64,000 nucleotides of DNA from Anastrepha obliqua (taxonomy: Eukaryota; Arthropoda; Insecta; Diptera; Tephritidae). The stretch spans positions 2,232,001-2,296,000 of the forward strand of contig NC_072896.1 of NCBI RefSeq assembly GCF_027943255.1, given 5' to 3'. Position numbers and translations under genes: made by a program. The notes below the pieces were generated by a model. The model was not told the DNA's origin. It saw only the letters and a list, made by a program, of their open reading frames with translations, and did no database searches. Every line of letters starts with the position of its first letter. Within the stretch, counting starts at the first letter, position 1. Positions 1 to 10,197 of the stretch are shown piece by piece.

Positions 1-199
1 GGGGATGAAATTGATTTACAAGAATAAATAAAGATTTTTCATTTTACAACCAAATTCACCTTACTTTTTGCCCACAGTAGTACATATATACATACATATT
101 TTATAACTTTCTTTACTTTTCTTAAACAATATTATAGTTAGGCGAATACGTTATTGCCATTTCAAGTCGAGCCAAACACTATCGGAGCCTCTTAGGAGG

Positions 200-432
200 T
201 GGTATCTCTGACGTGCAGCGAAATGGGTTGGTGCAAGACTATTCACGGCATGCGATTCAGTAGTGTCTGCGCTCGCATCTCCTGGTCTGAAACAGATAAT
301 GATAGGATAAGTATTTTTAATAGCGATCGCCCTCGACAAGCAATAGCAAGCCTTGGAATGTATTTCTGCCATGAAAAAACTGTAGGTCCCTAAAGTTGTG
401 GAAGAGCATCAAAACAAATAGTAGGAGGAGAT
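200..432 (+). mobile_element. tRNA-derived SINE copy, diverged
   Basis: This is a diverged forward copy of the SINE family seen better at 6108-6386. The body matches the reverse complement of that copy: an 'AATAGCGATCGCCC' block near 320-335, 'GTATTTCTGCCATGAAAAAA' at about 360-380, then 'CTGTAGGTCCCT' and a TAGTAGGAGGAG block near 420. The 5' part has an A-box-like 'CAGCGAAATGGGTTGG' near 217. The B-box side is poorly conserved, so this may be a subfamily with a different head or simply an old copy. It carries no protein; open frames across it are chance. I saw no target duplication. Confidence 0.6.
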
Positions 433-1439
433 CATTATGTTTTAAGCGAGATCATTGAGTTTTTTTATCGATAAACAACTATAAGTATTTAAAGAACTCT
501 GACAGATTGTAAGTATTTTCTAACTTTATTAATATATTTCCTGACAAGAACAAAAGCAATGAGACAAATAGACTTTCTCAAAGTTTGATTTTTCATATCA
601 GATAGTTTGAAATCGAATCAGCACCTCCCAGGCAGCTAATTGGAGTCAGCTGATAATGCGATTGTTAGAGGCACTGCGCAAAAGGTCGTACAAAGCTTGG
701 CTTTAAGAACCGGTTACCAGCCGCTCTGCTGTCAGCTATAATAGCGAGAAATAAATGTTAATATCTTACCTTTATTACCTCATTATACCCCAAAGTTGTC
801 ATCTCAGTTCAGCTGCTGCCTGCAAGAAGTTCGACTTTTACATGAAATTCATATTGCAATACTAAACCGAAGTCAACTTCAATGTTTGGAATGGATCTAT
901 CATATATTGTATTTTTTTTTTCTCGCGCATTCGTTTGCTTCCTCGTTTTCCGAAACACTGCTACTTAAGTATATAGCGGGCCCAATATAGGTAGATGCTC
1001 TGGTTGAAGAAGTATACAAGATGACCGTGAAATTTTCTAGTAGTTTATTAAAATGGTGCTCAACCACGAAAAGATTTTTCATTTTAGACATTTTAAAAGG
1101 CATTAATAGAAATGAAAATAAAAAATGAATAGCACTTGAAGAGTTATGAACAAGAAGAGTAAAAACTACCACGCGAATCTGATTCTTAAAAAATGCACCT
1201 TATAACATTTTCTACAAAGGATCTTTAGACTATTCTAAATTCCACCGAAGAGAGGAAGCCCAAAAATATACGGAAATATTAAGCGACTCTTCGCTGCGAT
1301 AGCCGAGTTCGGTATTGCCGATAAGCTAAACGGCTTGACGCGCTCGACTAAGCCCAATGTAAGGAATGTAAGAGTTCGAAACGATCTATCGTGAAAGTTC
1401 GCTGCCCTGAATGGAATCCGACAAAGAGATGGCCTCGCA
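433..1439. other. AT-rich intergenic stretch
   Basis: I see no gene here. All open frames are below 100 codons and resemble nothing I know. At 1302-1383 there is an A-box-like TAGCCGAGTTCGG followed, too far away, by a B-box-like GAGTTCGAAACG; this could be a tRNA-like fossil but does not fold as a tRNA by eye. Confidence 0.5.
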
Positions 1440-1455
1440 TGCCTTCTATTTAATA
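1440..1455. repeat. Target-site duplication, left copy
   Basis: TGCCTTCTATTTAATA; identical to 1646-1661 and flanking the truncated SINE. Confidence 0.85.
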
Positions 1456-1645
1456 AAAAAAAAATAAATAATTGACGCGTACACTTCTGTTAGGTGTTTG
1501 GCCGAGCTCCTCCTCCTGTTTGTGGTGTGCGTCTTGATGTTGTTCCACAAATGGAGGGACCTACAATTTCAAGCCGACTCCGAACGGCAGATATTTTTTT
1601 ATGAGGAGTTTTTTCATGGCAGAAATACACTCGGAGGTTTGCCAT

Positions 1646-1661
1646 TGCCTTCTATTTAATA
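1646..1661. repeat. Target-site duplication, right copy
   Basis: TGCCTTCTATTTAATA; identical to 1440-1455. Confidence 0.85.
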
Positions 1662-1699
1662 TATCCCTTGAAAAGGTTATCAGGTTATCAATTATTGTT

Positions 1700-1927
1700 C
1701 CCAGCTAGCCATACTGATCTTTGAAAAGAGAGTTCTGCGCTACAATCATGAAGTGGTTGCATAAAAGAAGGAGCCGCCTGCCGCTCAGATGGATTGGCTT
1801 TGTAGATGAAGGCGCAGGTTTTTTGGGATTTCGGAAGAAGCAGACACGAAAAAGAGATAATTGGAGACATATGCTGGAGCAGGTCAAGACCCGACCAGGG
1901 TTGTCCAGCCATAAATTATGGTGAGGA
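1700..1927 (+). pseudogene. LINE ORF2 C-terminal remnant, RTE-like
   Basis: The plus-strand frame 1721-1924 (67 codons) contains PLRWIGFVDEGAGFLG followed by RKRDNWRHMLEQVKTRPGL. This resembles the extreme C-terminus of RTE- or CR1-type reverse transcriptases, where a 'GRPxLRW.D.V..DL..LGV.NWR..A.ER..WR..L..AK' pattern is usual; the intact RTE frame at 33 kb shows the same order of blocks. The rest of the RT is absent, so this is a short 5'-truncated remnant. The family link rests on this pattern only. Confidence 0.45.
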
Positions 1928-2207
1928 TTTCTATGATGGAAAGAAAACTTGAAATTTTTTGGACACATGGGACATTCTTAATACAATTCTTGTATAATAT
2001 TCTGCCTTTGAGATCAAACGCACATAATAAGTAAACGATTAGTTGGGATGACAATTTCTATATATCTCTAAAATTGACCTTCTACGCACGGGGTCTGAGT
2101 GAAATACATTTTTTTACCAAAGATAAAGTTTTAAGTTTGTTTAGCCAAGTGGGCCATTATTTTCCTGTAGACTAAAGCCAGAGCTTTTTATTGATCATAC
2201 TAATAAA

Positions 2208-3493
2208 GGGTGATTTTTAAGAGCTATAGGAAAGTTTCTCAAAAAAACACACGTAAAATTCAGAAACATGCATGAAATTTTTATTTAAATCTATAGTGCA
2301 GTCCATATAATTTAATGTTTGAAGATTATTTCATGCAAATGTTGACCGCGACTGCGCTTCAAATGGTCCATCCGCTTAGTCCAATTCTGCCATACTCTTT
2401 CCAATGTTTCCGCCGGTATCTCACATATAAATGCTTTAATGTTGTCTTCCAATGCGTTAATTGAAGCAGGCTTGTCTGAATAGACATGAGCATTAACATA
2501 GCCCCACAACAAATAATCTAAAGGTGTTATATCGCACGATCTGTGTGGCCAGGTCCCGAACGTGAAATATGAAAATGAAATCACCGAACTCGCCTCTCAA
2601 CAAGTCCATTGTTACGCGTGCTGTGTGGCATGTGGCACCGTCTTGCTGAAACCACATGTCATGCAAGTCAAGCTCTTGCATTTTGGGCAAAAAAAAAGTT
2701 GGATATCATTTCACGGTAGCGCTCTCCATTCACAGTTACGTGACGATTCGCAGCATCTTTGAAGAAGTACGGTCCAATGATACCTCCAGCCCATAAACCG
2801 CACCAAACTGTGACCTTTTCGTGATACATTGGTAGCTCTTCCAATTCTTCTGGCTGATCTTCACTCCAAAATCGACAATTCTGCTTATTTACGTACCCAT
2901 TGATCCAAATATGAGATTCGTCGCTGAACACAATTTTTCGATAAAAAAGTGGATCTTCGGCCAACTTTCCAAGAGCCCATTCACCAAAAATTCTGCGTTG
3001 CGGTAGGTCGTTCGGCTTCAATTCTTGCACCAGCTGTATTTTGAAAGGCTTCACACCTAAATCTTTTCCACGTTGTTGAGTAACAGCGGCCCAATTGCTG
3101 CGAACGGTGACGAATCGATAATTGATGGTCATCATTAACACTGGCCGGTACAGCTGCGATATTTTCTTCAGTTCGCACTCTACGTAAGCGTGTTGGTGGT
3201 TTGATGTCCAATAATGTAAATTTGATTCTAAATTTAGTCACAATAGCTCGAATAGCCGCTTCAGTGCGTCGATTAAACTGAGCATAAAATGGAAGAAGCG
3301 CGCGATAAACTTTCTTAACAGAACACGCATTTTTATAATAAAATTCACTGATTTCAAGCGTTGTTCGTTTGTAAGACAATTCATGGTTAAATTATAGACC
3401 AAACTGAAGATGTTTGACAGTGAAACAAAACACGAAACGTGCGTCAGCTGTTTAAAACAACTGTTTAAAAAGATAATAGCTAAAAAATCACCC
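2208..3493 (-). mobile_element. DD41D mariner (rosa-like), decayed
   Basis: A complete-length (about 1.29 kb) Tc1/mariner element in reverse orientation. The left end reads GGGTGATTTTTAAGAGCTAT from 2208; the right end, reverse complemented from 3493, begins GGGTGATTTTTTAGCTAT, giving imperfect terminal inverted repeats, with TA-rich flanks. It encodes a transposase spread over three or four frames. The spacing of the last two catalytic aspartates, about 41 residues after allowing one frameshift, places it with the DD41D rosa/visitor group described from tephritid flies. The exact boundary could lie a few bases further out at the AATAAAG/ATAACG edges. Confidence 0.85.
2312..3379 (-). pseudogene. 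DD41D transposase pseudogene
   Basis: The transposase cuts and joins the element at TA sites. Reading right to left: an N-terminal helix-turn-helix part (start near 3379; DUF4817-like, with YKNACSVKKVYRALLPFY), a linker with RTEENIAA and HRSQQLG, then the catalytic core with IVFSDES near 2905, WFQQDGATCH near 2640 and CDITPLDYLLW near 2505, ending HLHEIIFKH at 2312. All three catalytic Asp are present. The reading frame changes at about 3100, 2690 and 2560, so no functional protein is possible. Total coding span is about 1.07 kb, close to the usual 345-350 codons. Confidence 0.85.
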
Positions 3494-4668
3494 GTTATAT
3501 TATAATCCAATTTTTCATTACTAAAAATTAAATAACTGAAATTAAAATGAATCAAGCATAATTCCATGAGCTCAATCAGTTCTCTTGGCAAATATTTGTG
3601 AGCTCATACTGGTTATTCTTACTTTTCTTCCATTTAATTTTTCCCAATGCTATCCGTGTGGTACTCTACTATACATACCTATGTATCTATGTAAGTATGT
3701 ATGTGCGTGTAAGAGTCTGCCTACTGCCATTTACGAAACTTGTATTACATTGTTGTTGACGCGGTTGTTAGCACACGCCGACCACAGTACGCCTTTGAAG
3801 AATACTAAATACTAAATGCTCCTTAGCATCAAAAGTGAAGCAGGGCTGCCGCAAGCAAGTTGTCCTTTCTCATAGACGCATTAAAAATATTTCAATAGAG
3901 AGAAGTCGGCCTTTACAAATTCGCCGGAAAATTGCTTCTTGTCATGAATTATGTAAGTTTCCAGCGATATTTACCAACTCTTTTTTGTAGAATTTCGCAT
4001 TTTGTTGAACCAACTTAATTACTTCCGCAAACGCAAGCAATGTGAAAAGCTGCATATTTTGAGGCTGTCGAAAACTTCCGGGGGACATGTTATTGGCGGT
4101 AAGCGACAAAGCTTCTCTACTAGTATAATTTGTTATATGCGCATGGGAGGGCTTAGGGTAGGAAGTCTGATATATTAATGCAGCAGCTTTTGTACTCAGC
4201 AAATGTTATTTTATATCAATGCCAAGGTGTGATCTTGTTGTTGTATACTATTTTTTTCGCATCTTTTCATAGTAATTACAGTGAATTCACGTCAAAGCAG
4301 CATTTTGTTTTTTTCACGTCAAAACATACAATAAAGTATTATTTTCAAAATAGTGAATTTTGGTAGACGTAGATCCACTGTGGGCAATTTCGTGAGAAAG
4401 AAAATATTCAACTTGGAATCTTTATTTTCAATGCATGTAGATGGAATCTTCAAGTGGTAATAATATAAAAGTTAAGAACTATGTTGCAATTATTCAACAG
4501 TATGGATTTGGGATATGACTGGTCTGAAGAGGGCCCTCACAAGCTGAAGATCTCATTCGAGTTAATTTTTTCTTTTCGGACATACGCATCAATAGGGAAA
4601 TGGCTTATAAGGAACTTAGCTGCATTTGCCATGCAACTTAAGTGGATGCTAACAGTGGAGCAATTGAG
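3494..4668. other. Apparently unique sequence
   Basis: AT-rich DNA with no recognisable gene or repeat. Short open frames (up to 86 codons) show no known motif. A TATGTAAGTATGTATGTG microsatellite-like run sits near 3685-3710. Confidence 0.5.
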
Positions 4669-4717
4669 ATTTTCAAATAATTCTTCTTCTTAATTGGCGC
4701 GACATTTTCAAATAATT
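4669..4717 (-). mobile_element. 21-bp RTE 3'-end micro-insertion with 14-bp target duplication
   Basis: ATTTTCAAATAATT occurs at 4669-4682 and again at 4704-4717. The 21 bp between them, reverse complemented, end in TCGCGCCAATTAAGAAGAAG, which is the exact 20-base 3' terminus of the RTE copy ending at 33762. This reads as a target-primed reverse transcription event that aborted after about 20 nt of cDNA. Confidence 0.85.
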
Positions 4718-4827
4718 GGGACACAATTTTGTCCGGCTTCTCATCTCGAAAGATCTCAAATAAACCAGTAGGCCACCATATTATGGAAGGAAATGTAGTA
4801 GCATATAAATATTTTGTGAATTATATA

Positions 4828-6100
4828 TACAGGGTGAACGATATGAAGTGCTACCTATTCAAAACACCATAACACCATTTTTGTGTGAAATTAGTTTTTA
4901 TTGATTTCAAAGACAAAATTGTTCAAAAATAATTACAATTTTAACATACCTATATTCACTTTAGTTCGATATGACCACCTTTTGCCTTGACTATAGCCTG
5001 AGTTTCCTGCTGCACGAATGTGATCTTGAGGTTTTTTGGCCCATTCTCGCTATTCTATAATCGCTTTTTTCTGCGCATCCATACTGGCATATTTTTTAGT
5101 CCTCACCTTGCTCTCCAAAATGGACCAGATGGAATAGTCCATCGGATTTGCGTCTGGTGAATTTGAAAGCCATTGTGTAGACGAAATGAAGTGCGGAACA
5201 TGATTTTTTAACCATTCTTGGTTCACACGAGCTTTATGAGACGGTGCCGAGCCCTGTTGGAACGTTCATGGTCTACGACCGAAATGTTTGCGTGTCCAAG
5301 GCTCTAAAGTAGCTTCTAAAATATTTTCCCGATAATAAGTCGCATTAACTTTGACACCAGGCTCGATAAAAACGATTGGAAAGCGTCCATCAGCGGTCAC
5401 TGCGGCCCAAACCATTAGTTGCGATGGGAAATTGCTTCGAGTGGCCATACGTAGGCTCATATTCTCGTATGAGCGTTCGGTCAAGTAAACACGATCGTTT
5501 TGGGTGTTTATGAACTGCTCCATTGGGAAATGTTTTTCATCAGAAAACACAATGTTAGGAAATTCGCCACGTTCGTGCAAGCGCAACAACTCATTTGCTC
5601 TTTCGCACCGAACTTTATTTTGCTGGGGTGAAAGATCGTGTGCTTTTTGGAACTTGTAAGCCCTGACCTTGAGCTCATTTTTCAATATGCGTCGAATGCT
5701 GCCTTGCGATATTTTCAGTTCTTTGGCCATTTTTCTTCCACTTCGACGTGGATTTCGTTCAAGTCGAACCTTCACTTTCCGAACCATTTCGGCCGTTGTT
5801 GCGGTTTTTTTTGGTCCACCTCCATAGCGTTTGGCAATGCTACCAGTATCATTCTAACGTTTTATAGTCCAACACACAAACATTTTATTCACTTTGAGGT
5901 GACTGAGCTCACGAACAATGGCTGAATGTGATTTTCCAGCCAAATTTAACGCAATCACACTATTACGTTTGAAATCCATCGCACAAAAAAATTCAACAAA
6001 ACTAAGACGTAAATGCTTTTGATGGCTTATAAACAATATATTGAACTGTCATTACAACAATTTTGACGTTGATGTCATGAGCTGTTTTACAGATACAAGC
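4828..6100 (-). mobile_element. DD37D mariner (maT-like)
   Basis: The left end TACAGGGTGAACGATATGAA begins at 4828 after TA-rich DNA. The right end is less certain, somewhere in 6040-6105, because a SINE begins right beside it and the inverted repeat has decayed. Inside is a single long reverse-strand transposase frame. Length (about 1.27 kb), TIR style and D-D spacing of 37 residues match the maT/DD37D branch of Tc1/mariner. Confidence 0.75.
4933..5979 (-). pseudogene. DD37D transposase pseudogene, three in-frame stops
   Basis: From ATG at 5979 (MDFKRNSVIALNLAGKS) to TAA at 4933 there are exactly 349 codons in one frame with no net frameshift, but stops interrupt it near 5857, 5266 and 5060. 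The N-terminal part is a paired-type helix-turn-helix (KMAKELKISQGSIRRIL near codons 72-88). The catalytic core has FSDEKHF (first Asp), then FQQGSAPSHKA where FQQDSA is expected, so the second catalytic Asp is Gly (codon GGC), and NPMDYSIW (third Asp). Thirty-seven residues separate positions two and three. Two kinds of lesion, stops plus loss of a catalytic residue, make it inactive. Confidence 0.85.
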
Positions 6101-6107
6101 ACAAGTA

Positions 6108-6386
6108 CACCCTTTTTAGATGTTTGGCCGAGCTCCTCCTCCATTTGTGGCGTGCGTCTTGATGTTGAGAGACCTACAGTTTCAAGCCGACTCCGAACGA
6201 CAGACATTTTTATGAGGAGCTTTTTCATGGCAGAAATACACTCGGAGGCTTGCCATTAACTGCCATTAACCGCTATTAGAAAAATATTTTTCTTAATTTT
6301 CGTGTTTCACCGAGATTCGAACCTACGTTCTCTCTGTGAATTTCGAATGGCAGTCACGCATCAACCCATTCGGCTACTGCAAAAAT
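6108..6386 (-). mobile_element. tRNA-derived SINE, best copy
   Basis: Read on the minus strand from 6386, the copy begins with an A-box-like TAGCCGAATGG and, about 53 nt on, a B-box-like GGTTCGAATCTCGG, the split RNA polymerase III promoter of a tRNA-derived head; the long spacing suggests a tRNA with a large variable arm. Next comes a body with CCATGAAAAAGCTCCTCATA and GGAGGAGGAGCTCGGCCAAA, ending near 6108. About 280 bp, no coding capacity. Other copies or pieces are at 200-432, 1456-1645, 17205-17270 and 50680-50815. I found no clear target duplication; the DD37D element borders it on the left. Confidence 0.8.
6311..6386 (-). promoter_or_regulatory. Internal pol III promoter (A and B boxes) of the SINE
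   Basis: A box TAGCCGAATGG near 6376 and B box GGTTCGAATC near 6322, read on the minus strand. They match tRNA-type boxes; activity is not shown. Confidence 0.6.
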
Positions 6387-6390
6387 TTGT

Positions 6391-8639
6391 CCAAAACAAT
6401 ATTTTGGCAACTTCAAAGCCTCGGGGATAGTTTTTTCCATAGTATCATATTCTGCGGCTTGGTCTAGCTAGTTTAACAATACTTTTCGGATATCGCTGAG
6501 CTCGGCAGTCGACAGTCAAGAAGCAAAGAGACAAATTTTTATGCGTTGACTACCAAATTACTCAGGCTGAGCTCAAAAGCACCGATCAAATCCTTTCTTT
6601 ATGCGCGTCAGTGCTAACGTTTATCGAGAACTTGGAATTGCGCTAGTCAACTCGAACTGCTGCATTATCATTAACCAGGTTTTCCGATATTTACTGTTCA
6701 CAACAGCCGTTCTCCCAAGATGTGCAGAATGAAAAGGTGTGGCCAACACCAACCTGTTAATAGGCTCTGAGCAAATTTGAACAAATCAGCTGATTTGTTG
6801 ACGTAATAAGGGATGTGACAACGATTTACATACATCAGAGGCCAGCAAAAAATGTAATTGTGTTCGTCATGTAAGAAAAACACAACGCTGCCACTGCTCA
6901 TTTCACTTCGTTGCCGTTTGAACAATGACAGATTGCTAGGAATTCAATTTTGCTTTGGATGGCCAAACCTTGTAATTCATCACTCTTGGTAATCTCCCAA
7001 TGGATCTGTCTTGCAAGTGCGGATCATTTGTGTCATATGTAGGTATGAGTGATGTGAATTTTTGCGAATCTCGGTATTTTTTCAAAAATCTAACTCGAAA
7101 AATTTGCTCAATATTATTTGAGATACCTCTTTTGCTCCAGTACCACTATTTTCGCGCCTTAAAAAAACAAAATACCGGAATACTAGGTTTGGCATCCCTC
7201 GCAGGAGTTTAGCGTAAATTGGCATCCACCCTCTAGGATTTTTGCAAAACACAAAATAATATCAATCTAAGTTACTTTATTTTTGATAAGAAATTCCTTA
7301 CCGCTTTCTACTGTACGAAATTGCGAAAAATGAAATATCATCTTCATATCCTTGGACAAAGTGCTCTTATTGTGTAATCTTAATATACCGGCTATTGAAT
7401 CATAAAAATCAAATAAACAAAAAAAATATGACAACTACCAATAAACACAAAACAAATCCGCATCCCTCAAAATAGTCTACAAAATCTTATAAGTCGGTAA
7501 TCTCACGATAGCTAACATCTTGTTGCCTCTTCGCCCCCCAAACACACAGAGCGTGTGAATACATAAAGCATCCAAATGCCACTAGTATGCACACAACACG
7601 AGTGCCAATAGTAAGTCGATTCACAATGAAGCACCCACTTAGAATTAGGCCAACATAATACCAGCTCACTAATCAATGTGGCACGCATTGGCCGTGGAAG
7701 CTGTGAATGGATTTGCCGGATTTAGCAAGCGGATTGATAATGGCAATGCAAGGTGGAGACTGAGATTGAGACCACATAAAAGGGCAGTGAGCATTGAAAT
7801 TCATGCGTAGGCGGCGTAGAAAACGACAGCTGGTCAAAGTACGCGCCAAAGGCCTAAATTATATTTATATTAACAAACAAAAACACGCACTTGTACAACA
7901 CAAATACAACAAGAATTCACATGCCTAGACATTGCAGAAGAACGCGGGGCATCATGCGGTAGTTCACACAAGTGGAGCTATGTCGGGCATATTAAGTAAT
8001 AAAGTCATGTCAGGCGCCAAATAGCCACGTAGATGTGAGAAATTAGAGCTAGGGGCTTACATAAAGGAAGAACAAACATAAAAAAGCATGCGAACACAAA
8101 GCAGCATAAAAGCCTATTGTAGAAGAGGGTGAAGAAAACAAAATGAAATGAAATGAATTTCTGGATGTTGAGAAAGCTTGCTAGGGTCTAAATACTCACA
8201 TATGCATTTGTGTATTTAGCGATGTTCGACCTGCTGTTGGTTATTGTTTGTATTCCTCCTCTTCTGTGTCATCCTCCTCTTCCGCGCAAATTCCCCTTAA
8301 CATTTTGTTCTCAGTTCTGAGCCATATTGTTAGCCACGAATGGATTTTTTTTTGTATGTGCGAGGATTTCAATAACCTTTTCTGCACTGTACCATATCCA
8401 TCCCATATCCGACCACCTCGCCGCAGCGGAATTTTATTAACAGCTTTTTGGGAATGCCAGGTATGAGTGTATTCTTACATATGTATGTTGTGTAGCTTGA
8501 TGTTCTATCGAATATTACTAAGTGAAGCGAAAAGTGTGGATGTCAACGCTGAGACAAAAGGCTATTTTGACACTTACTCGAGTGGGAAGAAGAGCTATTG
8601 TTTTTGCGAGAGAGCTGTCACATTGGATGGTGGAAAGTG
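6391..8639. other. Apparently unique sequence
   Basis: No gene recognised. Notable details are a perfect 14-base palindrome AAATCAGCTGATTT near 6781-6795, TTATTTAC-rich DNA, and a short plus-strand frame at 8248-8466 with serine-rich low complexity. The 8467-8658 frame runs into the LINE relic that starts about 8640. Confidence 0.45.
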
Positions 8640-9345
8640 TTATGAGCCGAATACATGATGGCTCGAAGTTGGAGGGAAGTGCTGGTGGGGAGTAATTTGC
8701 GAGAAGCTCTTCATCAAGCTCAACTTTAGGCTACCGGACCACTGTAGTGTTTTCCAAGCGGAGGTAGCCGCAATTAAAAGTGCAGTAGATTGGTTGCTTA
8801 CTTCTGTAATTACTGTAAAGGACTTAAATATCTGCTCCGACAGCCAAATGGCAATTATGGTCTTGAGCTCGTTGTTTGTGCGTTCAAAATTAGTCGAAAA
8901 ATGCCTGCTTCTCTATCGTCTGCATCCGAAAACGACGTTATTAACCTAATCTGGATGTCACAGCCGCATAGAGGGAAACTGCTGGGCTAATGAGCTGGTT
9001 AGACAAGAGACCCTGGATAAGATGGGCCTCGCGTTAACTCAGTGAGCACTAAGCTAGTGCGCAAACATGCAAAGTCACGAGATCCTTCTGGACATGAGTA
9101 GATTGGGGGTGCACGAAGGAACTTCTAAGCCTAACAAAGCGACAGCTCCCGAGTATTTTTATCCTCCAAGTGAGAATGCCGTGAGACTTGAGATTGCTTC
9201 AAGACCTTTCGGCAGAAGTTGTCTGGCGCACCTTCCTCTCAGCTGCCCTGCGCTCGTTGGGCAAAGATTTCGACATCTGGGCTCTTTTTCGCTAAACCTG
9301 GGATAAAGCAGGTTTAAATATCACACACCTAATAAATTTTATCAG
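8640..9345 (+). pseudogene. RNase H-bearing LINE relic (I/LOA-type), C-terminal part
   Basis: The segment starts with DGSKLEGSAGG, the first RNase H motif, near 8658. After a frame change it reads RLPDHCSVFQAEVAAIKSAVDWLL, then ICSDSQMAIMVL with the second catalytic block near 8835, and a decayed GHS..GN..A..L block near 8960-9000. The C-terminal tail CPALVGQRFRHLGS lies near 9245-9295 and the frame ends near 9350. The same blocks occur on the opposite strand at 28336-29200, so both are copies of one family. Several stops and frameshifts are present. RNase H after RT is typical of I, LOA and related clades. Confidence 0.7.
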
Positions 9346-10021
9346 TAACATTTAATTAACCACTATTGGTCGTCATCCTCTAATTGAAGGCCCCTACTTC
9401 CCTTTTCCACTTGTTTGGTTCTTTTTCTTCTGTTGTCCCCCTGTATGGTATTTGATTTTGATTCCTTTTCCAAGTGGGCCCCTCGCATGGGCAGCCATTT
9501 GTTCTATCCTATGAGCTGATTTTGTATAATATTATTGAGAAATGGGAATGATTTTTATGTAGCGCACAACCAGATATCCTGGGTTTATTTGCTTTCTCAC
9601 ATTAGCCCGCTCTAAAAAGGATGTTTGGGAGTTATCCAGAGGATACTTGGGCGAAGCCCAAAAATTCTGAGCTACTTGGGCCATGTGCAGAAGTGTCGTC
9701 CTGGCCCCTCCCAAGTGAATGGCTATCAGGGCCAGGACACGGCCACACTTCCGAGATGTATTGACAACAGCGCCACCTATCGAATCAATCTGTAACCAAA
9801 ATTTTTTCTTCGCATAGTTAATATATATTTCGAACTTGAGCCAAATTAAACCGTAAATACGATTTTTGTCGATACTTCAACCATAGCTCCAATTATTGGA
9901 AACGTGACTACATTTTCAAACACGAGCGGAAAAGTGGTTAAATTTGTATACATGTAAGGTGTTAAAGGTTTTGAGATCCGAATACCAGGTTTAGAAACTA
10001 CTTCTAGGACTTTGCTCAAAG
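9341..10021. other. LINE 3' flank and undefined sequence
   Basis: The first few hundred bases are probably 3' UTR of the LINE relic. A block at about 9540-9740 (GGAGTTATCCAGAGG, TGTCGTCCTGGCC) looks repetitive but I could not assign it. Confidence 0.35.
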
Positions 10022-10197
10022 ATCAAACGGATACAAACTCCCCGATTCTAAAAGTATTCGATGTGGTACCGGCTGATGGTACCATAGAATGAGAAAACCC
10101 TCCTCAGCGTTGGAAAGATCAGGTGGAGAAACGACTGGCGCGCTGTTTTAAGCTCTGGTAAAATCGCTTGAGCGGCTATCGCGCCAATGAATAAGAA
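10022..10197 (+). mobile_element. RTE LINE 3'-end fragment
   Basis: About 175 bp match the 3' end of the RTE copy at 33 kb: AAAGTATTCGATGTGGTACC near 10050, GTTGGAAAGATCAGGTGGAG near 10107, ACGACTGGCGCGCT near 10130, and the terminus ATCGCGCCAATGAATAAGAAG near 10178. A deletion of about 55 bp lies between GGTGGAGAA and ACGACTGG. It is a 5'-truncated, decayed insertion with no clear target duplication. Confidence 0.8.

Larger units (their letters stand above)
1440..1661 (-). mobile_element. 5'-truncated SINE with 16-bp target duplication
   Basis: The 16-bp direct repeat TGCCTTCTATTTAATA occurs at 1440-1455 and 1646-1661. Between them lie 190 bp of the SINE family in reverse orientation. The copy has the 3' body (GGCCGAGCTCCTCCTCC on the plus strand near 1501) and the segment around 'CATGGCAGAAATACACTCGG' near 1615, but stops before the tRNA-like head, so it is 5' truncated. 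The 3' end of the element (left side) runs through TAATTGACGCGT into an A-rich tract on the plus strand. A long duplication, 5' truncation and a homopolymer end fit target-primed reverse transcription by a LINE. Confidence 0.85.

Noticed and set aside
1302..1383. Possible tRNA gene with A- and B-box-like strings
   Set aside because: Box spacing is about 70 nt and no cloverleaf can be drawn by eye.
6781..6795. Perfect palindrome AAATCAGCTGATTT
   Set aside because: A 14-base palindrome is expected occasionally in 64 kb of AT-rich DNA; no other copy with the same context was seen.
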